The notes under the pieces: model-generated | The model's database searches: none | Seen by the model: the letters and a program-made list of their open reading frames with translations, nothing else | What the model was told of the DNA's origin: nothing | NCBI GenBank assembly: GCA_964405455.1 | Contig: CAYOOA010000006.1 | Location: 13,580 to 77,579, forward strand | From: CALESS01 sp964405455 | GTDB taxonomy: Bacteria > Chloroflexota > Anaerolineae > Anaerolineales > Anaerolineaceae | DNA length: 64,000 bases | Direction of reading: 5' to 3' | Shown: piece after piece, positions 62,685-64,000 of the stretch | How positions within the stretch are numbered: position 1 is the stretch's first letter | Layout of the letters: each line of letters opens with the position of its first letter | Position numbers and translations under genes: made by a program

Positions 62685-63365
62685 ATGATCACCCAGACTT
62701 TCCTCTCCCTCCCCCTCGCATCCTTCCGCTGGTTCGGCATTGCCGGCAGCCTGATCGTCATCCTCTCGTTCTGCATCACCGGGCTGTTCTACCGCGGCAA
62801 GGACGGCCGGCCGTACTCCGTCTTCAACCACTTCATCTCGGAGCTGGGCGAGGTGGGCGTCTCGCGGGCGGCGGCCGTCTTCAACCTCGGCCTGATGCTG
62901 GGCGGAGCGGTGCTGCTGCCGTTCTGCATCGCCCTGGGGCTGCTCATCCCGCACTGGCTGGCCTACGCCGGCATGGCGGCCGGACTGTGGGCGGCGGTCT
63001 CCTGCATCCTGGTCGGGGTCTTCCCGATGAACAACATCCAGCCGCACACGCGGGCGGCGCTTTCGTTCTTCCGCTCCGGGCTGGTGATGGTCTTGCTCTT
63101 CTCCCTGGCCATCTTCTTCCAGCCGGCCAGCCAGCGCGCCCTGCCGCTGACCGCCAACATCCCCGGCGGCCTGGCCTTTGCCGCCTTCGCCGGGTTCCTC
63201 TCCATCCCCTGGAAGACGGAAGACGAGCGCACCACGCAGGAAAGCCCGCTGCAGCCGGTGGAGGAAAAGCCGCGCCCGCGCTTCTGGCTGATGCCCTTCC
63301 TCGAATGGCTGGTCTTCTTCACCACCATCGCCTGGTTCTTGTTCGTGGCGCTGATGATCCGCTAG
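62685..63365 (+). CDS. Six-helix membrane protein, DUF998-like
   Basis: A 226-aa protein with about six transmembrane helices. Segments ITGLFYRGKDGRPYSVFNHF, ISELGEVGVSRAAAVFN and GVFPMNNIQPHTRAAL are characteristic of the DUF998 group. ATG 62685 has AGGTGG 6 nt upstream. The GC content is very high. No function is known for the family. Confidence 0.75.
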   Translation: MITQTFLSLPLASFRWFGIAGSLIVILSFCITGLFYRGKDGRPYSVFNHFISELGEVGVSRAAAVFNLGLMLGGAVLLPFCIALGLLIPHWLAYAGMAAGLWAAVSCILVGVFPMNNIQPHTRAALSFFRSGLVMVLLFSLAIFFQPASQRALPLTANIPGGLAFAAFAGFLSIPWKTEDERTTQESPLQPVEEKPRPRFWLMPFLEWLVFFTTIAWFLFVALMIR

Positions 63366-63557
63366 GGGCGGCCGACCGGTCACCTGTACCGCCGGTAGGG
63401 GCACGGGGGAGAATCGTAACAACCAGGCTCAATCCGGTTCCCCCGTGCCCTTACCGCGATGGACGAGATTGTGGATGGTAGGCTTTATCCAGTTTCCCCG
63501 TGCTTCTATCTGGATGGACGGATCCATCGTAAGGGCGACCGGCCGGTCGCCCTTACG
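63366..63557. repeat. Cluster of palindromic repeats
   Basis: Inverted arms TAGGGGCACGGGGGA (63396-63410) and TCCCCCGTGCCCTTA (63439-63453), a degenerate third copy (near 63492), then a perfect 30-bp palindrome with arms CGTAAGGGCGACCGG and CCGGTCGCCCTTACG (63528-63557). They look like intergenic palindromic elements that repeat through genomes. No gene is supported from 63366 to 63770. Confidence 0.75.
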
Positions 63558-63689
63558 CGTAGGATGGCCAGGGGAACAGAGGCTAGAGGTTAAGAGTGAA
63601 ATGGGGACAGAACCAACCGCACATAGGAGTCGTTCATGTCGAGGCATGCCACCACACTAACGGCTTTTAATGGTGACAATAAATAATAA

Positions 63690-63745
63690 GGTGGGGGCTT
63701 GCCCCTCGTGCAGCACCCCCTGGGGCCACACCCCCCGGTGCAGAA
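63690..63745 (-). other. GC-rich hairpins downstream of the FGE-like gene
   Basis: On the minus strand, TGCACC with GGTGCTGCA and GGGGCAAGCCCC can form stems, followed by ACCTTATTATTTATT. It could terminate the FGE-like transcript. A hairpin just after a target gene is also seen in some retroelements, so it is worth noting. Confidence 0.45.
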
Positions 63746-63770
63746 GTGCAGAATCCCAGAAATCAGGAGT

Positions 63771-64000
63771 TCAGGAGGCCTGCGAGAGGACACACCGGAA
63801 ACCGAGGTAGTAGTCCCCGTGGCCCGGGCTGAGACAGTTCCGGTAGGAAATGCGGGCGAAGTCCTGAGCGTAGTACCATGAACCGCCGCGAAGGGTTTTA
63901 TATTTCTTGTCCTGATCGGACCAGTTTTCCTGCCACTCCCAGACATTGCCGGAGAGTTCCCGGATGCCGTACGGGCTGGCCCCCGGCGGGAAACAGCCCA
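63771..64000 (-). CDS. Formylglycine-generating-enzyme-like protein, C-terminal part (partial)
   Basis: The 3' end of a gene whose 5' part lies beyond the right edge. The last ~76 residues include GIRELSGNVWEWQENWSD, LRGGSWYYAQDFARISYRNC and YYLGFRCVLSQAS before the TGA. These are conserved features of the SUMF1/FGE-sulfatase (C-type-lectin-like) fold. The segment after LRGGSW is rich in Tyr and polar residues, like the variable regions of diversity-generating retroelement targets in this same fold. No template repeat or reverse transcriptase is in the window. Confidence 0.85.
   Translation of the reverse strand, partial: GCFPPGASPYGIRELSGNVWEWQENWSDQDKKYKTLRGGSWYYAQDFARISYRNCLSPGHGDYYLGFRCVLSQAS

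Noticed and set aside
63590..63946. 118-codon minus-strand frame near the right edge
   Set aside because: It is a different frame of the FGE-like coding region and the repeats. The in-frame FGE motif (ELSGNVWEW, LRGGSW, GFRC) is decisive for the alternative.

Overview
The window looks like part of a chromosome from an anaerobic or fermentative member of the Chloroflexota, most likely class Anaerolineae. This is inferred from gene content, not from a phylogenetic marker. The supporting signs are a Na+-translocating acyl-CoA decarboxylase operon, a one-subunit pyruvate:ferredoxin oxidoreductase followed by a dihydroorotate-dehydrogenase-like gene, several secreted proteins with Thr-Pro-rich linkers, AarF/ABC1 and sortase genes without classical partners, and moderately high GC. 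No rRNA, tRNA, CRISPR array or intact insertion sequence was seen.

Layout. 0-5.7 kb holds secreted proteins and a PilZ protein. 5.9-14.3 kb holds energy metabolism: the mmdA-D-C-B-type sodium pump, then PFOR and its DHOD-like partner. 14.4-17.2 kb (minus strand) has a Tat translocase set (TatC, TatA, TatB-like), a GyrI-like protein and a NarL-type regulator. 17.4-25.1 kb is mixed: VOC dioxygenase, ABC1 kinase, an OmpR-type regulator with a degenerate receiver, sortase, class V aminotransferase, a small pore-like protein and pyroglutamyl peptidase. 25.1-30.6 kb has a GT39 enzyme, a secreted transglycosylase-like protein, the AmmeMemoRadiSam radical SAM enzyme and a lipoprotein. 30.9-36.4 kb is a compact, AT-richer five-gene glycan operon (GT39, methyltransferase, GT2, epimerase, DegT aminotransferase). 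36.5-43.6 kb carries purA, clpC, an inosine/xanthosine triphosphatase, mscL with a zinc ribbon, and membrane proteins of unknown role. 43.6-44.4 kb is a tandem duplication of a 48-aa Flp-type pilin. 44.5-50.5 kb has phzF and a six-gene minus-strand operon with three M42 aminopeptidases and a solute-binding lipoprotein. 50.6-56.9 kb has two SCO1-like proteins, rhomboid, metK under a SAM-I riboswitch, a GntR regulator with a palindrome on its own promoter, DegV and PlsC. 57.3-63.4 kb has SGNH hydrolase, GH130, a clostripain-family protease, DinB and a six-helix membrane protein. The right edge (63.4-64 kb) is repeat-rich and holds the 3' end of a formylglycine-generating-enzyme-like gene whose C-terminus resembles the variable region of a diversity-generating retroelement target.

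Working together: the sodium decarboxylase turns acyl-CoA decarboxylation into a Na+ gradient and PFOR links pyruvate, CoA and ferredoxin, which suits a fermentative amino-acid or sugar user. The M42 aminopeptidases, pyroglutamyl peptidase and clostripain-like protease point to peptide use. Many proteins are envelope or secreted and Tat is present.

A pattern across the window is that at least seven genes have a TATAAT-like box only 6-8 nt before the start codon and no Shine-Dalgarno, which predicts leaderless mRNAs. The most notable leads are this pattern, the duplicated pilin promoters with tandem 11-bp-spaced repeats, the riboswitch, and the possible retroelement target at the right edge.
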